A stretch of 64,000 nucleotides of DNA from Prorocentrum cordatum. Its lineage: Eukaryota > Sar > Dinophyceae > Prorocentrales > Prorocentraceae. The notes below the pieces were generated by a model. The model did not search any database. It had not been told where the DNA came from and saw only the letters and a list, made by a program, of their open reading frames with translations. The DNA lies in NCBI GenBank assembly GCA_963575745.1, contig CAUYUJ010014616.1, positions 911,097-975,096 of the forward strand. Reading direction: 5' to 3'. Shown here one piece after another: positions 12,041 to 24,089 of the stretch (position 1 is the first letter of the stretch; each line of letters opens with the position of its first letter). Both the position numbers and the translations under genes were made by a program.

Positions 12041-12357
12041 CGCTCACCTCACCTCAGCTTTATATCCGCTAGGACCCCTACAGAGGCAAGCTCTGATTGG
12101 GGAAAATCCGGGTGGGTGCATTCCCAGCGCTCGTATGGGATTTCTCTCAACAGTGTCAGCAGCCAGATGTTTATGAGATCCGGCAGGGGCAACATGCTTC
12201 GGTGGGATAACGGTTGGTCCCGTCGCTTTGACACCACAGGCACGCGAGATAGCCAAGTCCTCAGATCCGTTTCCTTCGATTTTCTTGTGTGCCTGAACGC
12301 TAGCTTTCAGAGTGCCGTCAGGGGGTTCAGGGACCGCTTCGGGGAGCGCCCACCTCA
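12041..12357. other. Spacer, no gene recognised
   Basis: An open frame on the minus strand spans 12044-12355 before running into the (CTC)n tract, but it shows no recognisable domain. Confidence 0.35.
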
Positions 12358-12502
12358 ACTCTTCCTCCTCCTGCTCCTCCCGCTCCTCCTGCTTCTCCTC
12401 CTCCTCCTCCTCCGCCTCCTCCTCCTCCTCCTCCTCCTCCTCCTCCTCCTCCGCCTCCTCCTCCTCCTCCTCCTCCTCCTCCTCCTCCTCCTCCTCCTCC
12501 CT
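12358..12502 (+). repeat. (CTC)n microsatellite
   Basis: About 145 bp of CTC with a few CGC variants. Confidence 0.9.
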
Positions 12503-13989
12503 CACAGTCCTCAGCCTTCTCCTGCCCGCACAGGCGTACCAGGCCCAGCTCCCGGCGCACCGCGCCGAGGCCCCCCTCCGGCGCAGCAGCAGCTTGTAGG
12601 CCGTCGGCTCGTCGTCTCGACGGCCGCCGCGCCGCTGCCTTCGCCCCCGGACCTCCAGGCGCCGAGGGAAAACGCCAGTCTTCTACAGCGCAAGGCGCAA
12701 GCCCGGGTTGGGTGGGTAGGTAAATCGTTGTTGCCACTTTCGGGAGAGGCAGAGAGGGGGGTGATGACTGGGGGGGGGGGCATATCATATCATAGCGGGG
12801 GCCATGATATCTCCCCAGATCTCATGGCGCTTCTTATTTCAGTGCGTTCCCTGGCCCGCCGCTGGGCCGCGCACATGCCGCTGGCCATGATTTGCGCCCC
12901 CCCTCTTGGACGCCCCCCTCTTGGCCGACCCCGACATTTCGTTGCTGAATTTTGGCCCGATGTTCCGGCGGGGCTGGAGGCGGCCCAAGGGGCCCACAGG
13001 CCATCGCCAAGATCTCCCGCCAGAGATCCTGCCAGAAAAGGAGGGGGTAAGCTGCAGCTGTCGCGCCACCGTGCGAGGAGCGCGGGGCAGTGCAGGACCA
13101 GGAGGGGCCTCTTTCTGGCCACGGCTGGCCTCGGCCACGGGGAGGTTCCCCCAGGTGGATCCCAAGAGCGGCCCGCAATCCAGAACCACGCCCTGAGCCC
13201 GAGGCGGTGCCTGCTCCAGCGCCCTGACTGTCGATCCCCCGCGGGGGCGCGAGGATGATCGCGCTTCGCGGTCTGGGCCGCAGGGCTGCCCCTCTCCAAC
13301 GGGGTGGCGCGAAGGCGTGAAGATGGCCGCGCATCGCGGTGGGCAGTGCGCGAAGGTTAGGCGACCCAGCTGAAGGTGTCACCTGCCCAAAAGGTGCCCC
13401 CAACTCCACGTTCCATGTTGGAGCCCCCCCGGGCCCTCTGGGCCGCGCGAGAGATGGTATGGAGGCCGTGGCTGCTTCTTTGGACAGCCTGGGGGTGCCT
13501 TGGGCCAAGAGGAAACACCTGTGGCAGGGGGCATTTTTGTTCCCAGCCCTCCGACGCAGTGATTTTGTTAAAATGCCCAACGTTTCCAACATGTCATCAT
13601 TTGGGCGCTCTTGTCGGGGCCAGGAGTCATCGGAAACAAAACGGGGCGCAAAACAAATCCCCCCGCTGGAAGCTCGGCGGCCGCGGGTTGCAGAAAAAAC
13701 AGATCGTCGCAGGTGTCTGCTGCGTTGTACCAGGAGGTTCGGCTTCCCGGGGCCCTCTTCGCCGGTCCAGGGGATGGGGCCGAGAGCCCCAGGGGCCCAC
13801 GTCTGCAGATGCTATTACGGCGTTGGAGGCCTGGGTCTCCCCAGGCCTCCGGCGTCTTGGGAGAGCATCGGGGCGGCCGATCTCCTTCGAGGCTTGCTTC
13901 GCCCCCCCCCTTCGCCCCGCAGAAGAAGCGTCGGCCCACCGCGCAGAGGCCCCACGAACGACGGGCATCAGACCCCGCGCACGGAGAAG
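12503..13989. other. GC-rich spacer with uninformative open frames
   Basis: Open frames up to about 300 codons exist on both strands because AT-rich stop codons are scarce. Composition is Gly/Ala/Pro/Arg and no domain is recognisable. A polypyrimidine-plus-AG stretch at 12828-12841 could be a splice acceptor, but no matching exon is evident. Confidence 0.4.
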
Positions 13990-14320
13990 GCCAGGACCTC
14001 GCGGGCCTTCGTCGGGCGCGGCGCCGGCGGGCCGCGTCTCTTGGAGGCTGCCGCTCCTGCCCTGGCGCTGCGGGCCCTGGCCCCGGCGGGGCGCTGGCCC
14101 CGGGGCGCGCCTGTGGGCGCGGCGCGGGCAGGCGGCCGCGCTCTCGAGGGATGGTGCCCGACATGGCTCTGCGGGACCCGCGCCCTGGCGTGTTGCCATA
14201 GGCGCGGCGCTGGCGGGCAGCGCCTCTCGAGGGTTGCTGCCTGACCTGGCGCTGCGGGACCTGGCCCGGGCGCGCGGCTACCGGCGCGGCCCTGGCAGGC
14301 AGCGCCTCTGTTGAAAGATC
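13990..14320 (+). repeat. GC-rich tandem repeat of about 100 bp
   Basis: Three imperfect units share CTGGCGCTGCGGGnCCTGG, a CTCTCGAGGG step and GGCGCGGCnCTGGC. Confidence 0.6.
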
Positions 14321-14964
14321 GGTCCAGACTTTGCGAGGCGAGCGCTCGCAAAATCTGTGCGGCAGCGGCGAGACACCAGTGCATGGCGTGCCTCCGCGGC
14401 CCATCGCTCCTCCGTGATTATGGCAGAAGCTCGCGGGCGCTTCTGCGGCGTTCGTTATCGTGCCCACCGTTTTCTCTTCACTCGCACCCTCAGATTTGTC
14501 CACGATCCCGCTGCACGTACGTATAGAATGACTCCGTGGCCGATCTCATTATGACGGATGTCGGCAAGTGTAAAGAGGGAGAAGATGCGGATGGAGCAAG
14601 GCTTGCGTTGGCAGATCTGGCGCGCATGCACATCGCAACGACGCAGATTGAATTATGCGTGGAATGTAAATTCTCTGCTGCATCTTCCGCGCCTCATCAT
14701 TGGGTAGCTGGGATTTTCGATGTTGGTCGACTATAGGTTAGGGGCGGGGAAGTTCTCACGCGTGGCGCATGCGTCTTACCGTTGGTCTCGCATGTTCGAT
14801 TGCGTTTGAGGTGTCGCATTCGTTGCTCGACGATGTGTAGTTATAGTTGTCATGTCCAGCTTCATATATATATATATATACACGCGAATGTTGGTGCACA
14901 TCCCCACGGAAGCTTGGAAAGTGCGCGCTCCTGGTGCACTTCTCACTAAAAGGTGGACCCCAGT
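14321..14964. other. Spacer with a (TA)n tract
   Basis: No gene is recognised. A short (TA)n tract lies at 14862-14880. Confidence 0.45.
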
Positions 14965-15530
14965 TTCCAGCACCCCCCCCCCCCCTCCCTTGGGAAGGGA
15001 GGGGAGGGGCTTCCGAAGCTACCCCCCCCTCACCCTCTTTGGGGGACATGTCGGAGCGAGCCAAGGTGCCAAGGGGGCCCTAGCTAAAAGGGGGGGGGCC
15101 TTGGAAGCTACCCCCCTCCTCTTCGGGGCCAAAGGTCAGCCCAGACTTCCCTTTCAAAGGGGGAAGGGGGGGGGGAGGGCTTCGGAAGCTACTCACCCCT
15201 TTCATTTTCGCAGTTGAGATTGTCGTGCCAAGGGAGGGGGGCTTCAAAGCTACCCCCCCTCTTCCGTTTCCGGGGCCCGAGGCCAGCCTGGGCTTATTTT
15301 TCAAAGAGCGGGAGGTGCTTCAGAAGCTACCCCCCCTCTTCCTTTCGAAGCTGAGATTTCGGTGCCAAGGGGGGGGCTTCAAAGCTACCCCCACCTTCCC
15401 TCCTTTGCCGGAGCCCAAGGTTAGCCCGGGCTTCACGTTCAAAGGGGGGGGGCTTCGAAAGCTACTCCCCCTCCTTTTTGCAGTTGATATTGGTTTGCCA
15501 ATGCGGGGGGGGCTTCAAAACTGTTCGTTT
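14965..15530 (+). repeat. Minisatellite with GGGGGCTTCnAAGCTACC core
   Basis: Tandem units near 14998, 15090, 15172, 15232, 15310, 15372, 15446 and 15508 carry a G-run, CTTCnAAGCTAC and a C-run. Long G and C runs alternate, so each unit is a potential hairpin. No coding potential. Confidence 0.75.
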
Positions 15531-15534
15531 TTTC

Positions 15535-16195
15535 CCAACCATCCTGTGGTGTTCGGTGATCGTTTTGAAGAGACCGTGCCCCGCGTCCTCCTCTTTCTCC
15601 TCCCTTCCTCTCCTCCTCCTCCCCTCCTCCCTCCTCCCGGCACCTCCTGACTTTGGCACACCCCTCATACGCTTCGTGGCCCTAGAGGGAGCTCCACCCA
15701 AAGCCCCAGAGGCTGCGTTCACATGCCGCCTCCTGTCCACTTTGGCACACCCCTCACACGCTTCGTGGCCCCACAGGGAGGTCCGCCCAAGGCCTCAGTG
15801 GCTGCATTCGCATGCTCCCCCCCTCCACTGTGGCACGCCCCTCACACGCTTCGGGGCCCCGGTAGGGAGCTCCACCGAAGGCCCCAGTGGCATGGCTCGC
15901 ATGCGCTTCCCTCACCCAGTACAGCGCTGCGTGGCTCCATCGGGGGCTCCACCGAAGGCCCCAGTGGCGGTGTCCGCCTGCGCTTTCCCCACCCAGTACA
16001 GCGCTTCGTGGCCCCACAGGGAGCTCCACCACAGGCCCCAGTGGCGGTGTCCGCCTGCGTGTCCCCCACGGCTCCACCGGAGGCCCCGGTGGCGGTGTTC
16101 GCATGCGTCTCCTCCACTCAGTACAGCGCCTCGTGGCCGCATAGGGAGCTCCACCGAAGGCCCCAGTGGCGACGTTCGCATGGAGAGCGTCGCTC
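15535..16195 (-). mobile_element. Satellite element copy 1 (truncated)
   Basis: On the minus strand this ends with the terminal sequence GATGGTTGGGAA (as TTCCCAACCATCC at 15535 on) next to a CTCTTCAAAACGA block, and contains about six degenerate 85-90-bp units with GGAGCTCC, CCACGAAnCG and GCATGCG landmarks. The opposite terminus (GCGAAGGACCCAACCAT) is not found near 16200, so the copy is truncated. Confidence 0.7.
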
Positions 16196-16389
16196 CGACT
16201 TGTCTTCTCATTCGACTGGCATTTGCTTCCCAGTGGCCGCCCGTGCCCGACTCGGCGCTGCCTCGTCGCCGCCTCGTGCGCTGGCTTGAGCTTCTTGGCG
16301 TTCGCCTGGTTGCCGCCCGCCGCTGCCTCGTTGTTGCCTCGTGACCGCCTCGCGGCCGCGCGGTGCCGCATCATCGCCGCTTCGTGCGC

Positions 16390-16680
16390 TTGCGCCACGT
16401 AGGTTGTTCCACATCGCCTGCACCCCCGAGCTTGCACAACGTGGGTTATCCCAGATCCCTCACACCACGAAGAGTACGCCGCATAGCTTGCGCCACATGG
16501 CTTACTGCCAATAGCTTACACCACTTAGCTTACACCACATAGCTTGCGCCACGTGGCTTGCGCCACAGAATTGGCTTGCACCACCTAGCTTGCACCACCT
16601 TGTCTGAACCACGTAGCCTATACCATATAGCGTTCGCCACATGGTTTGCAACACGCAGTTGGTACCATGTACATTGCAAT
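16390..16680 (+). repeat. CTTGCACCACnTAG minisatellite
   Basis: About 14 units of 16-22 bp of the form GCTTGCnCCACnTAG. No coding potential. Confidence 0.85.
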
Positions 16681-18055
16681 GGCTAGCATGTATCAGAGCT
16701 TCAACATCCAGAGCTCATAAGCTTCTTGTGCGGGGTCACGCTGGCAAACATGAAACATCATATTGATGTGTCCTTATACTTCGTTTCAGGACGCGTGCGA
16801 AATATTTGCAGCGTCTGGTTTAGTGTGGAGCCGTGTCGTATGCAGCTTTTAGTTTAGTGTTCAGTCGTACCGTTTGCTTTAAGTTCTGCGTTCACTTGTC
16901 ATCTAGATCCTCAGTTGTTTAGTTGTCGTGGCGGCGTTCGTTTAGTTTTGAGTTCAGCTTGCGCTGTAGTAGGTGTAGTACGCTTACCTTGAAGTGTCGA
17001 TACATCAGTGGCCATGAAGGAACGCCACGGGAAATGGCCACTGCCACACACAGGCTCATCGGGGCCAGGGAGGGGCACTACAGGACACAACCCAAACATG
17101 CATGACTAATGTGGCAGTTGTCCCGTGAAATGTGAGTTGTTAGTTTTGGTTTGAAGGTCCGTGCGATGACACAGCAGTGTTGGCTGTTGGTTTTGTTGAG
17201 AGTTGCTCTTAGCTGCAGATGCGTGTGCATAATCACTGCACCTGTGGTGCGTCACTGGAATCGAAAGCAAGCATGGACGCTAACGAAAGAAACGTGGCAG
17301 TATGTAATGTAAGGCTGGAAACCGTCGCAACACACTTAGAGCATCATCGATGACACTGTTTCGACCCCTACGAAGGGGCGTCCCCTCTGAGGAGAGGTGC
17401 CGAGGTACGCTGAAAACAATCTGAAGAATATACGAACGCCTCGGGCAAGATAAAGGTAAGTGGAACATTGTGCGAACGCAAGCTGTCGAGGCCGAGACTT
17501 TGCTTGGGAGCCCATGCTCCCTCGCCGACTTGATAAACGGCGAACGCATCCGAAACGACGTGAATATCCGAATGTCGAGGAAAACGTAGCTCACCCGCAG
17601 GGGGGCACGAAAAGTACCGCGCTTCAGATCAAGCGGTGGTCTTCATAAAGGGGGTCTTCACTGGGCGGCGCGACAGCGCGAAGACACCCGCCCTTCGCGC
17701 AACGCTGGGCGCGGTGCTCTGGGCAACTGAATCAGACAGCAGCCGAAACATCACGAGGTCGCCCAAGCCAGACACACCACAAAGCTGAGCTCCCGAGACT
17801 GATGCCTGTAGCTCGTTCGCGGCCGGTCGCCTCCCGTGGCCGCCGCGTGCGCTGGTTGGGTCCTTCGAAGCCGGCGGCCGGCCGCCGTCCCGTGGCTGTT
17901 TCGTGCGCTGGCCAGGTGTTCCGAGTGTTCCGGCCAGTCGCTGCCAGTGGCCGCTCTGTGGCCGTTTCACGTGCGTTGTCTGGCGTTCGCGCCCCATGGG
18001 TTCGATGTTCTGGGCCTCCTAGGTGGGGTCCGAGCAGATGGGGTCGGGGGATCGC
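16681..18055. other. Spacer, no gene recognised
   Basis: Lower-GC sequence (16700-17640) has short GTTTAGTGTTnAGT-like repeats. A GC-rich part (17640-18050) has many overlapping frames and no domain. No RNA gene is recognised. Confidence 0.4.
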
Positions 18056-18185
18056 GCCGCATCGCCGATGCATCGCCGGTGCGGCTCGATGTGGAGCCCG
18101 ATGTTCGCCATGCCGACGGCGCCGATGCATCGCAAACGTCGCCGATGCATCGGCGATGCATCGGCGATGCATTGCCGATGTGGCG
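18056..18185. repeat. Cluster of GATGCATC palindromes
   Basis: Five copies of the 8-bp palindrome GATGCATC, often extended to CCGATGCATCGG, lie at about 18067, 18124, 18144, 18155 and 18166. The last three are 11 bp apart. Confidence 0.75.
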
Positions 18186-18975
18186 TGATCCTCCAACCCC
18201 ATCTACTCGGACCCCATCTAGGATGCCCCCAGATACCACCCTACCGAGGCCAGATGTGTCCGCTTCCCTCCGCGCTTTGCGCGTGAAAAAAAAAAAAGCA
18301 TCTCTGTCAAAGAACACCGTGCGGTGCACACCAGGACACCAGTTCATTTTGCCAAAATCTCTATCAAATAATATGTTGCAGGCGACATGCGCGCGCCCTT
18401 CCGCGCGCGCGCATGTCACAATCATTCGGAAACCAAAAGTTCATTATCAAGTGTACAAGATTTGCAAACTATTCAGACCTTCTGTGCGTAGTCACCTTAT
18501 TGGTCGTCATCTTTCCCACCTGCGTCGTCAATATGGTCATTGTCATCGTCGCTGTCGTTGCCCTCGTCTGTCGTCGTCACCACCATCCTCATCAGCAATC
18601 GCCCGTCCGATTCGCGTATCCGCATGAGAAGGTTTTTACGTCTGCCAACCAGTCGTGGTTGGGTGAGAGGGACAGTTGCTCGAGCCGTGGAGTTGACGAC
18701 GAACACAGGAGGTCACGAATTTGATCCAATCCTCGTTAAGTTTCTTTTCAAGCGAAGAGCGGACTCTACCACCCGCTCCTCCCCAGACTTACCGCGACCC
18801 CCTGGGGCACTGCAAATTACATACAATGATGCCCCATCGCTTATTTGTTAAATGACTTCGTATCATCCCGACCATGCCGGAATTGACCCCAACCCCCTTC
18901 CCCTTTGTCGAATAACTTCATGCGCGCACATGCGTTCATCTCAAAAGGTCATTGTTGAAGAGCACCTTGCACCAA
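18186..18975. other. Spacer, no gene recognised
   Basis: Contains a poly-A run (18286-18298) and a GCGCGCGC-palindrome stretch near 18390-18415 resembling the CG-rich pieces at 43.0-43.5 kb. No gene is recognised. Confidence 0.4.
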
Positions 18976-19059
18976 TTAGCTTGACGAAGGACCCAACCAT
19001 ATGCAACTGTGGGTGACGCGTTGTTGGTCCGTCTTTTGACAGGCCTCCCACCGTGTGAG

Positions 19060-20290
19060 AGGTGTCCCGACATGGACGCGCGGTGGGCAGGGAACCGCAT
19101 ACGGACGCGGCCACTGGGGCCTTCAGTGAAGCTCCCTATGGGGGCACGAACCGTGTGAGGGGTGCGACGACTGCATGCGAACCTTGCCTCTGGGGCCTTC
19201 GGTGGAGCTCCATGGGGCCACGAACCGTGTGAGGGATGGGCCGAAATGAAGGTGGAACTGCATGCGAACCTGCCACTGGGGCCTTCGGTGGAGCTCCCTA
19301 TGGGGCCAGAACCGTGTGAGGGGTGCGCCGAGATGATGGTGGAACTGCATACGATCCTTGCCAATGGAGCCTTCGGTGGAGCTCCCACGAACCGTGTGAG
19401 AGGGACACCGAAATGGGGGCGGAACTGCATGCGAACCCTGCCGCTGGGGCCTTCGTTGGAGCTCCCTATGGGGCCACGAACCGTGTGAGGGGTGCGCCGA
19501 AATGAGGGTGGAATTGCATGCGAGTGCAGCCGCTGGGGCCTTCGGTAGAGCTCACTATGGGGCCACGAACCGTGTGAGGGGTGCGCCAAGATGATGGTGG
19601 AATTGCATACGAACCCTGCCACTGGGGCCTTCGGTGGAGCTCCCTATGGGGCCACATACCGTGTGAGGGGTGCGCCGAGATGATGGTGGAACTTCATACG
19701 ATCCCTGCCAATGTGGCCTTCGGTGGAGCTCCCTATGGGGCCACGAACCGTGTGAGAGGGGCACCGACATTGGGGTGGAATTGCATGCGAACTTTGCCGC
19801 TGTGGCCTTCGGTAGAGCTCACTATGGGGCCACGAACCGTGTGAGGGGTGCGCCGAGATGAAGGTGGTTTTGCATGCGAGCCCTGCCTCTAGGGCCTTCG
19901 ATGGAGCTTCCTATGGGACCACGAGCCGTTTGAGGGGTGCGCCGCAATGAGGGCGGAATTGCATGCGAACCTTGCCATTGAGGCATTCGGCTGAGCTCCC
20001 TATGAGAAAAGGAACCGTGGGAGGAGTGTGCCGAGATGATGGTGGAATTGCATGCGAACCCTGCCACTGGGGCCTTCGGTGGAGCCCCCATTTGGGCCAC
20101 GAACCGTGTGAGGGGTGCGCCGAAATGAGAGTGGAATTGCATGCGAACCCTGCCACTGGGGCCTTCGGTGGAGCTCCATATGGGGCCACGAACCGTGCGA
20201 GGGGTGCGCCGACATGAGGGTGGAATTGCATGCGAACCTCGCCACTGGGGCCCTCGGTAGAGCTTCCTATGGGGCCACGAACCGTTTGAG
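19060..20290 (+). repeat. 87-90-bp satellite array, first
   Basis: About 13 degenerate units carry GGGGCCTTCGGTGGAGCTCC, CTATGGGGCCACGAACCGTG, TGAGGGGTGCGCCGA and TTGCATGCGAAC. Open frames on both strands are repeat products. Confidence 0.9.
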
Positions 20291-20299
20291 GGCGTGCAG

Positions 20300-20428
20300 A
20301 AATGGGCGGGGAACGATGACGACGATGGTGGTGATGCTGGCCGTAATGGTGATGACGATGGTGATTACGATGACGGTGACGAGTTGGATGATGATGGTGA
20401 TGATGATGATGTGATGGTGGTGAGATGG

Positions 20429-20494
<66 letters not shown>

Positions 20495-20500
20495 CGAGAA
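20300..20500 (+). repeat. (GAT)n microsatellite
   Basis: Impure then pure GAT trinucleotide repeat, mirrored at 24790-24950 after the second array. Confidence 0.9.
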
Positions 20501-20532
20501 AGAGCGTGTTCTACCGCTGCTGGCGGAAAACT

Positions 20533-20725
20533 GGGGGGGGTCACTACCGGTTCGAACCCCTCCCCCCCCCTCCGGAAAACCAGGTGGGGTCACTACCGGT
20601 TCGAACCCCTCCCCCCCCCCCAGTTCATCATGAAAAGGGGGAGGGGTCACTACCGGTTCGACCCCCCCCCCCCCTCGAACTCGAAAACCGGGAGGGGTCA
20701 CTACCAGTTCGAACCCCCCCCCCTC
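20533..20725 (+). repeat. Left inverted-repeat cluster around GGTTCGAACC
   Basis: Four tandem copies of GGGGTCACTACCGGTTCGA plus ACCCC, each ending in a C-run. The reverse complement occurs twice at 21365-21445, on the other side of the GTGGGGACA minisatellite. Confidence 0.8.
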
Positions 20726-20739
20726 GAAAACCGAGGGGG

Positions 20740-21345
20740 GGTGCGGACAGTGGTGGGGACGGTGGTGGTGGCGACAGTGGTGAGGGAACAGCAGGACAGT
20801 GGTGGGGACAGTGGGACAGTGGTGGGGACGGTAGTGGTGGGGACAATGGTGAGGACAATGGGAACAGTGGGGACAGTGGGACAGTGGTGGGGACAGTGGT
20901 GGTGGGGACAGTGGTGTGGGGACAGTGGGAATGTGGTGGAAACAGTAGGACAGTGGAGGGTACAGTGGTGGTGGAGACAGTGGTGAAGGCGGTGGCGAGG
21001 ACGGCGGTGGGACAATGGGACAGAGGTACAGTGGGGACAGTGGTGGGGACAGTGGTGGGGACAATGGGGACAGTGGTGGGAACAGTGGGACAGCTCAGTG
21101 GGACAGCGGAGGAGTCAGTGGGACAGTGGGGACAGTGGGAATAGTCGTGGAGAAAGTTGGGAGAGTGGAGCCGTGGTGGGAACAGTGGTGGGGACAGTGG
21201 GGCCAGTGCGACAGTGGTGGTGGCACTGGTGGGACAGTAGGGGCGGTGGTGGAACCAGTGGGGACAGTGGTGGTGAGGACAGTGGTGCTGGGAACAACAG
21301 TGGGGGATGTGGTGAGGACGGTGGTAGGGACCGGGAGTCGTTTGC
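20740..21345 (+). repeat. GGGGACAGTGGTG minisatellite
   Basis: About 600 bp of 6-13-bp units built from GTGGGGACA, GTGGTG and GGGACAGTG. Strongly purine/GT skewed. Confidence 0.9.
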
Positions 21346-21364
21346 TGGCGGTGAGAGGGGGGGT

Positions 21365-21445
21365 GGGGAGGGGTTCGAACCGGTAGTGACCCCCCTCTCC
21401 TTTTCGAGGGGGGGGGGGGTTCGAACCGGTAGTGACCCCCCCCCC
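21365..21445 (-). repeat. Right inverted-repeat cluster
   Basis: Two copies of GGTTCGAACCGGTAGTGACC, the reverse complement of the cluster at 20533-20725, followed by G-runs. Confidence 0.8.
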
Positions 21446-21449
21446 GGTT

Positions 21450-22176
21450 TTCGAGGGGGAGGGGGGGGGGGGGGAGGGGTTAGGGAGGGGGGGGTTTTTT
21501 GCCGGGGGAGGGGGGGGAGGGGTCCAGCAGGGAGGGGGAGGGGGGGGGGGGATTTTCGGAGGGGGGGGAACCCGAAATGAAACGAATTACAACCGACTGG
21601 TCCCAATTCCAACCGTTCGGAGCGAATTGCAACCAGAAATGAGACCAATTCCAACCAGAAATGAGACCAATTACAACCATGGATGGGATCTTCGGAATTC
21701 CTCCGGATTCCTTCGGATTCTTCGGAATTCCTCCGGATTCCTTCGGGTTCTTCGGAATTCCTCGGGATTCCTTCGGATTCTTCGGATTTCCTTCGGATTC
21801 CTTCGGATTCTTCGGAATTCCTCGGGATTCCCTCGGATTCTTCGGAATTCCTCAGCTGCCCGCGGGGACAACCGCTCGCCGCCGTGGCGAAAAAAAACCA
21901 CTCTCGGATTGCATTTTTGCGTGCCGCCACCGCCAGCTTTATTCAGAGATGCCTCTCGGCACGCTCCGTCCCCTCGTGGCTGGTTGGCAGTTGGTTGGTG
22001 GCCTGGTTGGCTGGCTGGCTGGTTCTTTGGCTGGTTGGCTGCTTGGCTGGCTCGCTGGCTGGTTGGCTGGTTGGTTGCCTGCCTTGCTGGTTGGTTGGTT
22101 TGTTGGTTGGCCTACAGGCCTGCGCCATCTCACATGCCGAGGGGCCCGCCCGCTCGCGGATTGCATTTTTGCATGC
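21450..22176. repeat. G-run region and two short minisatellites
   Basis: G-rich runs (21450-21570), an (ACCAATTnCAACCAGAAATG) repeat (21580-21680), a 12-bp CGGATTCTTCGGAATTC-type repeat (21690-21855) and a TTGGCTGG repeat (21975-22115). The duplicated phrase CTCTCGGATTGCATTTTTGC-like flanks occur at 21901 and 22152. No gene. Confidence 0.75.
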
Positions 22177-22242
22177 CGTTACTACCACTACTACTGCGAC
22201 TACGACCACGACTACGACTACGACTACGACTGCAATTACAGT

Positions 22243-22321
<79 letters not shown>

Positions 22322-22366
22322 TATCACTACTACTACTACTACCACCACTACTACTACTACTACTAT

Positions 22367-22408
<42 letters not shown>

Positions 22409-22440
22409 TACTACTACTACTACTTCTACTACAACTACTG

Positions 22441-22481
<41 letters not shown>

Positions 22482-22694
22482 GCTACTACTACTACTCCTA
22501 CTACTACTACTGCTACTACTACTAATAGTGATACGACGAATACTACTACGACTACGACTACTACTATTACTACTACTACTACTACTACTGCTACTACTAC
22601 TACTAATACTACTACACGCTACTACTACTACTACTACTTACTACTACTACTACTGTACTACACTACTACGACTACTACTACTACACTACTAAGG

Positions 22695-22738
<44 letters not shown>

Positions 22739-22944
22739 ACTACTTAATACTATACTACTACTACGACTACTACTACTACTACTACACTACTACTACTAAC
22801 TACTACCACTACTACTACTAACTACTACTACTACTACTACTACGACTACGACTACTACTACGACATACTCAACGCTACTACTACTACAACTACTAACACT
22901 ACTACTACTACAACTACTACTACTACTACTACTAACTACTATTC

Positions 22945-23019
<75 letters not shown>

Positions 23020-23159
23020 ATAATAATACTAATACCATTATTACGACTACGACTACTACAAGTACGACTACGACTACGACTGCTTCTGCTACGATTACTA
23101 CTACCACCACCACCACTACTACTACTATTACTACTACTACTACTACTACTACTACTACG

Positions 23160-23196
<37 letters not shown>

Positions 23197-23245
23197 ATGC
23201 TACTACTATTGCTATGTCTATCACTACTACTACGGCTATTATCAT

Positions 23246-23277
<32 letters not shown>

Positions 23278-23323
23278 CCGCTACTACTACTACTACTACT
23301 TCTACTACGACTACTATTAGTAA

Positions 23324-23373
<50 letters not shown>

Positions 23374-23430
23374 TTACGACTACTACTACTAGCATTACTA
23401 TTACTGCGACTACGACTACGACTACAACTT

Positions 23431-23476
<46 letters not shown>

Positions 23477-23477
23477 G

Positions 23478-23539
<62 letters not shown>

Positions 23540-23550
23540 GACGACGACTA

Positions 23551-23602
<52 letters not shown>

Positions 23603-23604
23603 GA

Positions 23605-23639
<35 letters not shown>

Positions 23640-23690
23640 GACTACTACTACTACTACTACTACTACGAATAATAATAATAATAATAAGAG
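22177..23690 (+). repeat. Giant (TAC)n/(ACT)n trinucleotide tract
   Basis: About 1.5 kb of almost uninterrupted TAC trinucleotides with scattered GAC, CAC, AAT and TAT variants and a few frame slips. The poly-Thr, Tyr, Leu and Val open frames through it are artefacts. Confidence 0.95.
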
Positions 23691-24089
23691 GATCCCTTTT
23701 GCATATTTCAGAATCGATGCAATTCGGTGCGGTTTTGCTTACGCTTCGGCGCCTTCTTGCTCATCTTAACATAGTGCTCGTGCGCAGACCAAAACTGAGA
23801 CCAATTCCAACTCTAGCACGTCTGTTGGCTTCCAGAACCTCTGCGTTGACATAAGAGGTGTCACTTAGTCTTCACAGTCGTCTTGGGCTTCTCTACAATT
23901 AAATTTTTTTGTGAGGCTATCCCTAGCAGGTTGGGATTGGGCCCAGTTTGCTTTTCGCACTGGTTGGGATTGGTCCCAGTTGGTTGGGATTGGGCCCAGT
24001 TGGTTGGGATTCGGCCCACATGCGGGGGGAACCCCCGGGCTCCGGAGGAAGAGGGCGGCAATTTTCCACAGTAAAGCGGCGGTGGATCA
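23691..24089 (+). repeat. Spacer with a GGGATTGGGCCCAGTTGGTT repeat
   Basis: Four units of about 19 bp (23930-24015) read GTTGGGATTGGnCCCAGTTG. The remaining sequence is unassigned. Confidence 0.7.

Noticed and set aside
12503-14320. GC-rich multi-frame ORFs as host genes
   Set aside because: Several frames on both strands are open over the same interval, composition is Gly/Ala/Pro/Arg and no domain is visible.
20533-21445. tRNA or SINE promoter because GGTTCGAACC resembles a Pol III B box
   Set aside because: The motif is a simple palindrome inside G/C-run repeats, with no A box at the right distance and no cloverleaf.
22177-23690. Poly-Thr, poly-Tyr, poly-Leu and poly-Val proteins
   Set aside because: Pure trinucleotide-repeat translation.
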